NCBI RefSeq assembly: GCF_001544795.2
Contig: NZ_FCOI02000036.1
Location: 1-64,000 of the forward strand
Reading direction: 5' to 3'
DNA: 64,000 nucleotides
From: Caballeronia temeraria
GTDB taxonomy: Bacteria; Pseudomonadota; Gammaproteobacteria; Burkholderiales; Burkholderiaceae
Position numbers and translations under genes: made by a program. Position 1 is the first letter of the stretch, and every line of letters starts with the position of its first letter. Shown one piece after another: positions 51,590-60,447 of this stretch. The notes under the pieces are model-generated. The model was not told the origin of the DNA and searched no databases. It saw nothing but the letters and a program-made list of their open reading frames with translations.

Positions 51590-52563
51590 AGTCGGGATCG
51601 ACGGCTTTGACCGCTCGTGCTGTGCGTAAATTGGGCTTGAGTCTCGCGATGGCGGGCGCGCTCGCGATGGCGGGCTGCGCGACCGGCCCGGATCGCAATC
51701 CGAAGGATCCGCTCGAGCCGATGAACCGCAAGATCTTCACGTTCAACGACACGGTCGATACCTACGTCGCGAAGCCGATCGCGCAGTTTTACGTCGATTA
51801 CACGCCGAGCCCGTTCCGCACGGCGGTCAGCAATTTCTTCTCGAATCTCGGCGACTTCTCCAACTTCGCGAACAACTTGCTGCAGCTGAAGATCACCGAT
51901 GCGACGCAGGATCTGATGCGTATCGCGATGAACTCGCTGTTCGGCATCGGCGGTTTGATCGATATCGCATCGCCGGCGGGTTTGCCGAAGCATCATCAAG
52001 ACTTCGGTTTGACGCTCGGGCACTACGGGATGCCGTCGGGACCATATCTGGTGCTGCCGCTGCTCGGCCCGAGCTCGTTCCGCGATTCGACGACGTGGCT
52101 CGTCGACTGGCGCGTGAATCCGTTGAGATACTCGGAACCGGAGATTCTCTGGCCGCTCTTCGGCCTGAACTTCGTGAGCGCGCGCGCGGATCTGATCGGC
52201 GCAACGGATCTGCTGTCGGCGGCGGCGCTCGACAAATACGCGTTCGTGCGCGACGCGTATACGCAGCGCCGGCAGTATCTGTTGACGGGCGGCGGCGCCA
52301 GCACGCTGCCCGATTATGGCGATGAGGGCGCGAGCGCTCCGGAAGGTGCGAGCGCGCCGGGCGAGACGGGCGGCGGCAGTCAGGAGCAAGGCCTGCCAAC
52401 TTATGTCGATCCGGGCGCGGCGGCATCGCCTGCCGGTGGCGTCGGCGGAAAGTCGCCCGCGCCGCAGGAAAATGCCCCGAAGGGCGAGCCGTCGCCGAGT
52501 TCGAGCAAGGGGCAAGGCTTGCCGCAGTATGAGGATCCAGGCGCGCAGCCGGCGGGGAAGTGA
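51586..52563 (+). CDS. mlaA: MlaA/VacJ-family outer-membrane lipoprotein with a repeat-bearing C-terminal tail
   Basis: The 325-residue lipoprotein has the lipobox A-M-A-G-C with Cys31 and the MlaA core (D-P-L-E-P-M-N-R-K-I-F-T-F-N-D, G-H-Y-G-M-P-S-G-P-Y-L-V-L-P-L-L-G-P). MlaA removes misplaced phospholipid from the outer leaflet of the outer membrane. The last 90 residues are disordered, rich in Gly, Pro and Ser, and contain two copies of a Q-G-L-P-x-Y-x-D-P-G-A motif. It is co-translated with hpnN rather than placed in an mla operon, which suggests a partner role in hopanoid placement. The start overlaps the hpnN stop. Confidence 0.92.
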   Translation: MKSGSTALTARAVRKLGLSLAMAGALAMAGCATGPDRNPKDPLEPMNRKIFTFNDTVDTYVAKPIAQFYVDYTPSPFRTAVSNFFSNLGDFSNFANNLLQLKITDATQDLMRIAMNSLFGIGGLIDIASPAGLPKHHQDFGLTLGHYGMPSGPYLVLPLLGPSSFRDSTTWLVDWRVNPLRYSEPEILWPLFGLNFVSARADLIGATDLLSAAALDKYAFVRDAYTQRRQYLLTGGGASTLPDYGDEGASAPEGASAPGETGGGSQEQGLPTYVDPGAAASPAGGVGGKSPAPQENAPKGEPSPSSSKGQGLPQYEDPGAQPAGK

Positions 52564-52584
52564 GCGGGGTGAAGCCTGGAAAGG

Positions 52585-52612
52585 AAACGGGCGCTCGAGG
52601 CGCCCGTTTTGC
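52585..52612. terminator. Terminator shared by mlaA and the convergent thioesterase gene
   Basis: A 9-bp stem (52585-52593 with 52601-52609) with a 7-nt loop and flanking T/A runs lies between the two convergent stops. It can act in both directions. Confidence 0.75.
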
Positions 52613-52614
52613 GT

Positions 52615-53088
52615 TTAGTGTGCAGCTTCTTCCGCCACTTCCTCCATCAGATCATCGCCGGACACTTTCGGTGCTTCCACCGCACCCTGATCGCGGCGAT
52701 AAGCCTCGAAGAGTTCATCGGCATACCGGATCTGCGTGCGGCCGTGCGGCGCAGGCTCGCCCTGCTCGTTCAGATTCACGAACACCATCTTCTCGACGGT
52801 CAGAATGCTCTTTCGCGTGATCTTGTTGCGCACTTCGGCGCGCAGCGTGATCGACGTACGGCCAAACTGCGTCGCCGTGATGCCCAGTTCGATGATGTCG
52901 CCCTGACGCGCCGAACTCACGAAGTTGATCTCGGACATGAACTTGGTGACGACGCGCTGATTGCCCAGTTGCGAGATCGCGTAGATCGCGGCTTCCTCGT
53001 CGATCCAGCGCAGCAGACTGCCGCCGAACAGCGAGCCGTTCGGGTTCAGATCTTCGGGCTTGACCCATTTGCGGGTATGGAAATTCAT
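52615..53088 (-). CDS. Acyl-CoA thioesterase (hotdog fold, YciA-like)
   Basis: The 157-residue single hotdog-domain protein has the motif N-P-N-G-S-L-F-G-G-S-L-L-R-W-I-D-E near the N-terminus, followed by F-V-S-S-A-R-Q-G-D-I-I-E-L. These are typical of YciA/BFIT-type acyl-CoA thioesterases that hydrolyse a range of acyl-CoAs. The tail is acidic. I chose the ATG at 53088, with GTGAGG upstream, over the ATG at 53118. It is convergent with mlaA. A role in lipid turnover is plausible, but specificity is unknown. Confidence 0.88.
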   Translation of the reverse strand: MNFHTRKWVKPEDLNPNGSLFGGSLLRWIDEEAAIYAISQLGNQRVVTKFMSEINFVSSARQGDIIELGITATQFGRTSITLRAEVRNKITRKSILTVEKMVFVNLNEQGEPAPHGRTQIRYADELFEAYRRDQGAVEAPKVSGDDLMEEVAEEAAH

Positions 53089-53214
53089 GTGCGTTACCTC
53101 ACTTTCGTTGCCGCGCACGTCGTGGACGAAAAGGAGGACGTGCGCTTGATTAGGGTTTTCCCTGATTATACCGACATGAGGGTTAACCCGCAGAAAGCAA
53201 GGGGACGCAAAAGC

Positions 53215-53901
53215 TCAGGCCAGCACCAGCGCCTGCGCCCTTTCCAGCGCATGCCGCGCCTGCACGAGGCTCGCGCGGGCACCGCGCGCGTCGGATGCGA
53301 GCCGCAAGAGTCCGCCCAGTTGCGACGGGTCGCGCATCAGTTCGCGCAGAATCGGACCGATGGCCGTCGTGCCGTCGTCGCGCAAACCGGCGGTCGCGGC
53401 CGGCGGCAAGGTCCGCCACGCCGGATCGACGACTGCGCGGCACACCGCGAACGGCAAACCGCGCGCCGTCGCGATCGCCCCGGCGATATGCGATTCCATA
53501 TCGACGGCCAGCGCGCCCGTCGACGAATGCAGCGAGCGCTTTTCCGCCTCGCTCTTGACCGGCGCGGCGACGCCCGCCATCTTGCCGCGCCGCGTGACAC
53601 GCGCGAGCGGCGTGCCCGCGAAGGCATCGGCGATGCGCGCGGACCATGCCGCATCGGTGTGCAATTCGCCGAACGGACCGCACACGCTTTCGGCGACGAT
53701 CAACGCGCCCGGCTCCAGATCCGGCGCGAGCCCGCCCGCCGTGCCGAAGCTGATGATGCCCGAGCAGCCCCGCGCGAGCGCATCGGAGAGCGCGCGTTCG
53801 AGCCAGTCGGCGCGCGCCGCGAAAACGACATCGACGCCGCGTCCGCGCACGATCTTCGCCTCGAACGCCATGCCGGTCACGGCGACGACGGGCGCGTTCA
53901 C
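53215..53901 (-). CDS. hpnG: Hopanoid-associated phosphorylase HpnG
   Basis: HpnG is a nucleoside-phosphorylase-fold enzyme that removes adenine from adenosylhopane, giving phosphoribohopane or ribosylhopane. The 228-residue protein has V-V-A-V-T-G-M-A-F-E-A near the N-terminus, I-I-S-F-G-T-A-G-G-L-A-P-D and A-V-D-M-E-S-H-I-A-G, a phosphorylase active-site signature. The start is a GTG at 53901 that overlaps the shc stop (GTGA), so it is translationally coupled to the cyclase. It is the last gene of the hpnD-hpnE-shc-hpnG operon. Confidence 0.9.
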   Translation of the reverse strand: MNAPVVAVTGMAFEAKIVRGRGVDVVFAARADWLERALSDALARGCSGIISFGTAGGLAPDLEPGALIVAESVCGPFGELHTDAAWSARIADAFAGTPLARVTRRGKMAGVAAPVKSEAEKRSLHSSTGALAVDMESHIAGAIATARGLPFAVCRAVVDPAWRTLPPAATAGLRDDGTTAIGPILRELMRDPSQLGGLLRLASDARGARASLVQARHALERAQALVLA

Positions 53902-55877
53902 ATCGCCGCCGTCACGCGCGTGAGACCTTCGCGCGTCAGATTGCGATAGCGCGCGAGCGCCCACAGCGGGAAGAACTTGCGATATCCGTGATAACGCAGA
54001 TAAAACACGCGGGGGAAACCGGTCGCGGTGAAGCGCGTTTCGTCCCAGAGGCCGTCCTTGTTTTGCGTTCGCAACAGATAGTCGACGCCGCGCGCGACCG
54101 CCGGATGCTCGACGAGCCCCGCCGCCATCAGCCCCATCAGCGCCCATGCCGTCTGCGACGACGTGCTCGGCGCCTGTTCGTATCCGCGATAGTCGAGCTT
54201 GTAGCTTTCGCCGTCTTCGCCCCAGCCGCCGTCGTTGTTCTGGATGCCGATGAGCCAGTCCGCCGCGCGCGTCATGCGCGGGTCCGTCGGCGCGACGCCG
54301 GCCGCGTTCAACGCGCACATCGCCGACCAGGTGCCGTAGATGAAGTTCATGCCCCAGCGCCCGTACCAGCTTCCGTCGCGTTCCTGATCGCGCACGATGT
54401 ATTCGAACGCGCGCCGCGCCGGTTCGCTGGTCAGCGATGTCTCGCCGAGCTGCGCGAGCATCGACAGACAACGCGCGGAAACGTCGACGGTCGGCGGATC
54501 GAGCAGCGCGCCGTGGTCCGAGAACGGGATGTTGTTCAGGTAGAACTGCGTGTTTTCCGGCTCGAACGCGCCCCAGCCGCCGTCGCTGCTCTGCATGCCG
54601 ACGACCCATTCGCGCGCCCGCGCGATCGGCTCACCGTAGAACGCCGTGCCGTTTTCGCGATCGGCGCGTTCCATCGCCATGGCGACGACCGCCGTGTCGT
54701 CGACATCGGGATAATGCGGGTTCGCGAACTGGAACGCCCAGCCGCCGGGCCGCACGTCCGGACGGCGCGAAATCCAGTCGCCGCGCACGTCGAGAATTTG
54801 CAGCGGCACCAGCCAGTCGAGGCCGCGCTTGACCGCTGCGCGCGCCTTCGGCATGCCGGTTTCGAGCAGCGCGTGCGCCGCGAGCGACGTATCCCACACC
54901 GGCGAGAGGCACGGCTGGCAATACGCTTCGCCGTCGTCGGCTTCGTCGATGACGAGCAGCTTGTCGAGCGACTTGCGCGCGATCGCGCGATTCGGATGCT
55001 CGGGCGGATAGCCGAGCACGTCGTACATCATGACCGAGTTGGCCATCGCCGGGAAAATCGCGCCGAGGCCGTCCTCGCCGTTCAGACGCTCGTCGACGAA
55101 GCGCACGGCTTCATCGATCGCACGTTCGCGGCCGGCCGCGGGCAGCAGCGGATCGGCGACGCGCAGGATCGAATCGACGACACGGAAAAACGCGAACCAG
55201 CCGCGGCTCTGATGCCCCGAGCGCGACGGCATGCCGGTGTTGACCGGCGGATTCGTGAACACTTCGTCGATGCGCACGCCGCGCGGATTGCGGGCGCGCG
55301 GGCGTTTCGCGTTGAGCACGAGCATCGGCACGATCACCGTGCGCGCCCAGTACGACACCTTCGACAAGTGGAACGGGAACCACATCGGCAGGCGCATGAT
55401 CTCGACGGGCATCATCGGCACGGCGCGCCACGAGACGACACCGAAAAGCGCGAGCAGGATGCGCGTGAACACGTTCACCTTTTCCGCGCCGCCGGCGGCG
55501 AGAATCGCGGCGCGGGCGCGCTCCATATGCGGGGCGTCGGGCGAATCGCCGATCATCTTCAGCGCGAAATACGCCTTCACGGTCGCGGAGACGTCCATCG
55601 CGCCGTCGGAGAAAAGCGGCCAGCCGCCGTCGTCGCGTTGAATGCGGCGCAGATAGCGGCCGATCTTCGCTTCCAGCTTGTCGTCAGCGGTTTCGCCAAG
55701 GTAGTGGACGAGCAGCACGTATTCCGCCGGGATCGTGGCGTCCGCTTCGAGTTCATAGAGCCAGTAGCCGTCCGGATGTTGCTCCGCGAGCAGCGCATCG
55801 GTGGCGTGGTTGACGGCGGCATCGAGCGAGGCGCCCGAAACCTGCGCGCCCACGGCCGACAGGGATAAATCGTTCAT
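53898..55877 (-). CDS. shc: Squalene-hopene cyclase
   Basis: Shc (HpnF) cyclises squalene to hopene and hopanol. The 659-residue protein has the catalytic D-V-D-D-T-A motif at residues 391-396. It has several QW repeats (Q-S-S-D-G-G-W-G-A-F, D-Q-E-R-D-G-S-W-Y-G-R-W, Q-N-N-D-G-G-W-G-E, Q-N-K-D-G-L-W-D-E) that brace the alpha/alpha-barrel. It is a monotopic inner-membrane enzyme. The ATG at 55877 overlaps the hpnE stop by one base (TGATG); the longer frame upstream is the hpnE gene read in another frame. Confidence 0.97.
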   Translation of the reverse strand: MNDLSLSAVGAQVSGASLDAAVNHATDALLAEQHPDGYWLYELEADATIPAEYVLLVHYLGETADDKLEAKIGRYLRRIQRDDGGWPLFSDGAMDVSATVKAYFALKMIGDSPDAPHMERARAAILAAGGAEKVNVFTRILLALFGVVSWRAVPMMPVEIMRLPMWFPFHLSKVSYWARTVIVPMLVLNAKRPRARNPRGVRIDEVFTNPPVNTGMPSRSGHQSRGWFAFFRVVDSILRVADPLLPAAGRERAIDEAVRFVDERLNGEDGLGAIFPAMANSVMMYDVLGYPPEHPNRAIARKSLDKLLVIDEADDGEAYCQPCLSPVWDTSLAAHALLETGMPKARAAVKRGLDWLVPLQILDVRGDWISRRPDVRPGGWAFQFANPHYPDVDDTAVVAMAMERADRENGTAFYGEPIARAREWVVGMQSSDGGWGAFEPENTQFYLNNIPFSDHGALLDPPTVDVSARCLSMLAQLGETSLTSEPARRAFEYIVRDQERDGSWYGRWGMNFIYGTWSAMCALNAAGVAPTDPRMTRAADWLIGIQNNDGGWGEDGESYKLDYRGYEQAPSTSSQTAWALMGLMAAGLVEHPAVARGVDYLLRTQNKDGLWDETRFTATGFPRVFYLRYHGYRKFFPLWALARYRNLTREGLTRVTAAM

Positions 55878-57151
55878 CAGCGTTCCATCGATGGGTTCAA
55901 CAGCGCGTCCGCGGCCTTCTGGCCGGAGCGGATCGCGCCTTCGATCGTCGCGGGCAGGCCGGTCGCCGTCCAGTCGCCCGCGAGCGTGAAATTGCGCCAG
56001 CGTGTGCGCGTGGCGGCCCGCAGGCCTTCCTGCGCCGGCACGGCGGCAAACGTCGCGTGTTCTTCGACGACGACCTGCCACGGCGGCGGCGGCGCGGCGG
56101 GCATGCGCAGCGCCTTCGCGGCTTCCCGCCACGCTGCCTGCGCGAGGGCTTCGTGCGGCGTCGCGAGCCAGCGGTCCGCGCTCGCGAGCGTCACCGAAAT
56201 GCGTCCGTCGGCGGCGAACATCCAGTCCGACGTGCCGTTGACGAGCCATGTCATCGGCTGGAAGCCTTCGGGCACGTCGACGGCAAAGTGCACCGTGACG
56301 ATCGCGCGCGACGCATCCGGCGCACTCAAATCTGGCACCAGACGGCGGGCCGCATCGGGCGGCACGGCGAGCACGACGCCATCGCCCGGCGCGAGCGCAA
56401 GCGGCTCCGCGCCTTCGAAAGCCAGCGAGCTTACACGCTCCGCCGAATCCGTGCCGGACAAGCCGATGCCGGTCACGCGCGAGCCGAGCCGGATCTCCGC
56501 GCCGCCGTACTGCAAAAGCCGCAGCGCGGGCTCGACGAACGCGTGCGACAGCCCGCTTCTCGCGATGAGCGGACGGCACGCCTGGCCGCCCTGCGCGACG
56601 GTTTCGCGCAGCAGACCCGCCGCGAGCGCCGCGCTCGCCCCGGACGGATCGGCGTTGAGCATGCCGCGCAGCAGCGGGCGCACGAGCAGATCCCACACCC
56701 GATCCTTGCGCCGCACCGATTCTTCGATCGTGCGGCCCGGCCTCGCCCACAGAAGCGGCAGATACGGCAGGTAATCGGCGGGTTGCGTGCCGGGCACGCG
56801 CGCGCCGGCGTCGAAGATCCAGCGCGGCAGGCGCCCGGACGACATGCGGATCGTCCATGCGTCGCCGGTCGTGACGTCGAAGAAAGGGTAATCGGGCTGC
56901 GTCGGGCCGATCAGCGTATCGGTCGCGCTGATCGCGCGCAGATAGGCCATCGTCGATAGATTGCCGGACAGCAGCAGATGATTGCCGTTGTCGAGCGTGG
57001 CGCCGAGTTTCGGATCGAAGAAGGAGCGGCAGCGTCCGCCCGCGTGAGGCGCGGCCTCGTGCAGCGCGACGCGCGCGCCGCGCCGTTGCGCCTCGACCGC
57101 GGCGGCAAGACCGGCAACGCCCGCTCCGACGACGACGACCCGCCGGGACAT
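55877..57151 (-). CDS. hpnE: Hydroxysqualene dehydroxylase HpnE
   Basis: HpnE is an FAD-dependent enzyme that reduces hydroxysqualene to squalene, the last step of the HpnCDE route. The 424-residue protein has the FAD Rossmann motif G-A-G-V-A-G at residues 9-14, followed by an H-E-A-A-P-H-A-G-G-R-C-R segment and the C-terminal L-A-G-D-W-T-A-T-G-L-P-A-T-I-E-G-A-I of amine-oxidase-type flavoproteins. The ATG at 57151 overlaps the hpnD stop by one base, and its own stop overlaps the shc start by one base. Confidence 0.94.
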   Translation of the reverse strand: MSRRVVVVGAGVAGLAAAVEAQRRGARVALHEAAPHAGGRCRSFFDPKLGATLDNGNHLLLSGNLSTMAYLRAISATDTLIGPTQPDYPFFDVTTGDAWTIRMSSGRLPRWIFDAGARVPGTQPADYLPYLPLLWARPGRTIEESVRRKDRVWDLLVRPLLRGMLNADPSGASAALAAGLLRETVAQGGQACRPLIARSGLSHAFVEPALRLLQYGGAEIRLGSRVTGIGLSGTDSAERVSSLAFEGAEPLALAPGDGVVLAVPPDAARRLVPDLSAPDASRAIVTVHFAVDVPEGFQPMTWLVNGTSDWMFAADGRISVTLASADRWLATPHEALAQAAWREAAKALRMPAAPPPPWQVVVEEHATFAAVPAQEGLRAATRTRWRNFTLAGDWTATGLPATIEGAIRSGQKAADALLNPSMER

Positions 57152-57999
57152 CAGATCAGATTGCGCGCCACGATCCACAGCAGGCGCGAGCGCGGCGTGC
57201 GCACACGCGTGCGCGGCAGGTCGAAGCCGCGTTTGAGATTGGCGTCGAGCACGGTGCGATACGCCGCCGACATGATGCGCGGCGCGCGCACCTGGGCGCG
57301 CGGCGAAGCGGCCATGATCGCGTCGGACTGGGCGTAGTGGCCCTTCGCGCGCTCGGCGAGCACGGCGCACACGCGCGGCAGACGCGCATCGCCGGCGATG
57401 CTCGCCGGATCGCTCGTCGAAATGCCTTCGCGCGCGAGCAATTCGCGCGGCAGATACACGCGGCCGATTTCGGCGTCTTCGTCGATGTCGCGCAGGATGT
57501 TGGTCAGTTGCAGCGCGCGCCCGAGATGGTGCGCGAGCCGCCGGCCGGCGTCCTCGTGCATCCCGAAAATTCTCACCGATAGCCGCCCGACCGCGCTCGC
57601 CACGCGATCGCAATACAGGTCGAGCGTGGCTTCGTCGGGCGCGACGATGTCGCCGGCGGCGTCCATCGCCATGCCGTCGATCACGGCGTGGAAGTCGTCG
57701 CGGGAAAGGCGGAACGCCTGGATGTGCCGCGTGAGCGCTTCGAGCGATTTCTTCGGCGTGCCGGCGTAGCACGCGTCGATATCTTCGCGCCACTGGTCGA
57801 GCGCGAGCGCGCGCTCGCGGCGCGGCAACGTGCCTTCGTCGGCGATGTCGTCGACGGCGCGGCAGAACGCGTAAATCTGATACATCGCGTCGCGCTGCGC
57901 AGCGGGCAGGATGCGCATCGCGAGATAGAACGAGCTTCCCGACGACGCTTTCTCGGCGTCCGGAGCAGGATCGTCAGCGATGAAGTTGGAAACGGCCAA
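57151..57999 (-). CDS. hpnD: Presqualene diphosphate synthase HpnD
   Basis: HpnD condenses two farnesyl diphosphates into presqualene diphosphate. The 282-residue protein belongs to the squalene/phytoene synthase family, with the first aspartate-rich motif D-D-I-A-D-E at residues 50-55 and the second in N-I-L-R-D-I-D-E-D-A-E-I-G-R-V-Y-L-P. The start is the TTG at 57999, with GGAG 6 nt upstream; no ATG fits. hpnC, which normally precedes hpnD and makes hydroxysqualene, is absent from this operon and from the window. Confidence 0.94.
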   Translation of the reverse strand: MAVSNFIADDPAPDAEKASSGSSFYLAMRILPAAQRDAMYQIYAFCRAVDDIADEGTLPRRERALALDQWREDIDACYAGTPKKSLEALTRHIQAFRLSRDDFHAVIDGMAMDAAGDIVAPDEATLDLYCDRVASAVGRLSVRIFGMHEDAGRRLAHHLGRALQLTNILRDIDEDAEIGRVYLPRELLAREGISTSDPASIAGDARLPRVCAVLAERAKGHYAQSDAIMAASPRAQVRAPRIMSAAYRTVLDANLKRGFDLPRTRVRTPRSRLLWIVARNLI

Positions 58000-58224
58000 G
58001 ACGAACTCCGCTGTGGCGCCCCCACGGGCAAAATTTAAGAGATCGGGCGCCGGTTTCGATGCAGGCCGATGCGCGCGGAACCACCTGGCGCAGAGCGGGA
58101 CGAACGAAGAGGAAAGCCGGCGCGAGCCGGCTGCGACTGCGCCGGAAGCGGCAAAGAGTATATCAATGATTTGCCCGATTGCGCCGGAGCCGCGCGGGGC
58201 ATGGCGCCGCGCGGCGGGCGAGGC

Positions 58225-59166
58225 TCAGGCGAAGCCGATCGCCCGGTTCCGCCCTCCGCGCTTCGCCGTATAGAGCGCCGCGTCGGCCTCGTTGATGAGC
58301 GCTTCGTACGACGACGTCACGCCGGTCCGCGCACGCGCCGCGCCGACGCTCGCCGTCACGGGCACGCGCGCGCCCTGCACGTCGACGGGCGTTTCGCCGA
58401 TCTCGCGGCGCACCTTTTCCGCGACGATCATCGCGTCCTCGAAATTCGTGCACGGAAGCAGCAGCGCGAATTCCTCGCCGCCGAAGCGCCCGAACACGTC
58501 CTGCACGCGCACGGTTTTCGCCACGCGTTCGGCCATTACGCGCAAAACCGTATCGCCGACGAGATGCCCGAGATCGTCGTTGATGCGCTTGAAGTGGTCG
58601 AGATCGAACAGCAGCATCGACAGTTCGCCGCCGTAGCGCTGCCAGCGCTGAAATTCGTCGCGCAGACGCAGCTCGAAATAGCGCCGGTTCGCGATGCCGG
58701 TCAGGCCGTCGCGATCGGCGAATTCCTGGAGCTTCGCCACGGCTTCGTCGCGGGCGCGCTGCATCATGCTCGCGTGCGTCACGTCGGAAATCGTCACGCA
58801 GACGGCGCGCACGTCGCCTTCGAGCGTGAGCGGCATGAACGTGCAGTCCTGCTGCATGTAATCGACGCCGCCGGTGATCGGCCGGTCATGATCGAACTTG
58901 AAGAGATACGGGCGCTGCTCCCACGAGCTGAACGCGAAACTGCCGAGCTGGAACACGCTTTCGACCTTGCGCGTGAACCACACGCGCGGCAGTTCCGGAA
59001 AGCTCGCGAAAATCGATTTGCCGATGACCTGCTCGGCCGACTTGCCGCTGTGGTCCTGCATGAACCGGTTCCACATCAGCACGTTCAGATCGCGATCGAG
59101 CACGAAGATGCCGAACCCGACACGCTCGATCACCATTTCGCTCAACAGATGGCGCAGGTCTTCCAT
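58225..59166 (-). CDS. PAS-GGDEF diguanylate cyclase
   Basis: The 313-residue soluble protein has an N-terminal PAS domain (residues about 10-125: G-I-F-V-L-D-R-D-L-N-V-L-M-W-N-R-F-M) and a GGDEF domain with an intact G-G-E-E-F signature at residues 229-233. It should make cyclic di-GMP from two GTP. No membrane helices or EAL domain are present. It is the third gene of a minus-strand unit with a receiver and CheC, only 3 bp after cheC. This suggests that phosphatase, receiver and c-di-GMP signal work together. Confidence 0.93.
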   Translation of the reverse strand: MEDLRHLLSEMVIERVGFGIFVLDRDLNVLMWNRFMQDHSGKSAEQVIGKSIFASFPELPRVWFTRKVESVFQLGSFAFSSWEQRPYLFKFDHDRPITGGVDYMQQDCTFMPLTLEGDVRAVCVTISDVTHASMMQRARDEAVAKLQEFADRDGLTGIANRRYFELRLRDEFQRWQRYGGELSMLLFDLDHFKRINDDLGHLVGDTVLRVMAERVAKTVRVQDVFGRFGGEEFALLLPCTNFEDAMIVAEKVRREIGETPVDVQGARVPVTASVGAARARTGVTSSYEALINEADAALYTAKRGGRNRAIGFA

Positions 59167-59169
59167 GCG

Positions 59170-59793
59170 TCAGAGGCTCGACAGCAGCGCATCGAGCGCT
59201 TCGTTCAGATGCGCGATGGCGTCTTCGGCCATCAACATCACGAGATGCGCGCGGAAGCTGTGGTCTTCGAGCGCGAAATTCACTTCGAGCAAGAGCGCCG
59301 TCTTCCACGCGAGCACGCCGGGCTGAAACACTTCATCGAGGCCGATGTCCGAGCCGAGCATGCCCGGCGGCGAAAAAATCGGCGAGCGCCCGAGGCGGTC
59401 GAGGATGCACGACACGCATGCGCCCATCAGCACCGTGGCGATATCGAAGACGAGCTCGGTGCGCGTCGTCGTCGTGTAGGTCGACTTGGTGTACGGATCG
59501 TCGACGAGCGCGCACAGCTGATCGACGCTGCCGCTCTTGCACAGCACGATCGCCTCGCCCTTGATGTCCGAGCGAAAGCCCTGGCGCACGGCCGTGACGG
59601 TATCGGTGATGCCGGTCATTTCGGCGAGCGCGGCGGACGCCTCGGCCACGCTCACGACGCGCACGCGCGGCACCGACAATTCGATGAACGTGCCGAGCAG
59701 CTTCGAGAGGCGCGTCGCGGCCTGACCCATCGCCATGTTGGCGACTTCCTGCAGCGCGTCGCGCTGATCTTCGTTGAGGGCGGCTTCAACCAT
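59170..59793 (-). CDS. CheC-family CheY-P phosphatase
   Basis: The 207-residue protein has a CheC active-site helix D12-x3-E16-x2-N19 (D-A-L-Q-E-V-A-N). The second CheC-type helix (E-L-V-F-D-I-A-T) has lost the E and N positions, so only one phosphatase centre looks intact. CheC dephosphorylates CheY-like receivers. Its gene overlaps the upstream single-receiver gene by 8 bp, so that receiver is the obvious substrate. It is followed after 3 bp by the PAS-GGDEF gene. Confidence 0.87.
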   Translation of the reverse strand: MVEAALNEDQRDALQEVANMAMGQAATRLSKLLGTFIELSVPRVRVVSVAEASAALAEMTGITDTVTAVRQGFRSDIKGEAIVLCKSGSVDQLCALVDDPYTKSTYTTTTRTELVFDIATVLMGACVSCILDRLGRSPIFSPPGMLGSDIGLDEVFQPGVLAWKTALLLEVNFALEDHSFRAHLVMLMAEDAIAHLNEALDALLSSL

Positions 59794-60154
59794 GGAGACC
59801 GTACTCCTTCAAAACGGGACGCAGCGCTTCGGGCGTCACCGGCTTCGGCAGGAACGCGATCGCGCCGAGCGCGCGGACCCGTTCCTGGGCCATCGGCTGC
59901 ACATCGGCGGAAACGACGATCACGAACGTGTTGAGGTCTTCGTGCTGCAAGGCGTCGAGCACCTGATAGCCGGTCATGTCGGGCATCGTGAGATCGAGGA
60001 ACATCACCGAGGCGCGGCCCGCCCGATAGTGGTCCAGCGCCTCGCGGCCGTTGGTCGCGTAGGAGATCTCGACGTCCCAGTCCGGCGGCAGCGCGCGCGT
60101 CAGCACCTTGCGCGCGAGCAGGGAATCATCGGCAATGACAATGGGCAACGGCAT
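59786..60154 (-). CDS. Single-domain CheY-like response regulator
   Basis: The 122-residue stand-alone receiver has an acidic pair in V-I-A-D-D-S-L-L-A-R, a phosphoacceptor Asp in V-M-F-L-D-L-T-M-P-D-M, and a conserved Lys in F-L-P-K-P-V-T. There is no output domain, so it must act through partners, most likely the CheC phosphatase that overlaps it by 8 bp. I chose the ATG at 60154, just before the fold begins; an in-frame GTG at 60211 would add 19 residues. It is the first gene of the receiver-cheC-GGDEF unit. Confidence 0.9.
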   Translation of the reverse strand: MPLPIVIADDSLLARKVLTRALPPDWDVEISYATNGREALDHYRAGRASVMFLDLTMPDMTGYQVLDALQHEDLNTFVIVVSADVQPMAQERVRALGAIAFLPKPVTPEALRPVLKEYGLHG

Positions 60155-60264
60155 GGGCGGCTGGATCTCTTGGGCTGTTTTCGGGCTGAGGACAGTCGCG
60201 TCGACAGACACGACACGCTCTCGTATGGATTACGGCATCCGCGTGGCGATCTTTACGGCAATCT

Positions 60265-60447
60265 TCACGGCAGAGCCGGCGTGAGCCCTCTCGCCCGGCG
60301 GGAACGCGGGCGCTGCCGGAGACGCAGTTCGGCGGCGATGAGCCAGGCGCGGCGCCGGTGGACGTAGGCGCGCCACGCGGCGGGCGGGCGCTGGGTGAGC
60401 AGCGTGCGCACGGCGCGCGATGCAGGTTGGCTCTCGATCGGCGTCAT
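60265..60447 (-). CDS. Possible small Arg-rich protein
   Basis: A 60-codon frame in the gap upstream of the receiver gene encodes an Arg/Ala-rich basic peptide (P-P-A-A-W-R-A-Y-V-H-R-R-R-A-W-L). There is no recognised family and no clear ribosome-binding site. GC-rich DNA gives such frames by chance, so this is a weak call. Confidence 0.2.
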   Translation of the reverse strand: MTPIESQPASRAVRTLLTQRPPAAWRAYVHRRRAWLIAAELRLRQRPRSRRARGLTPALP

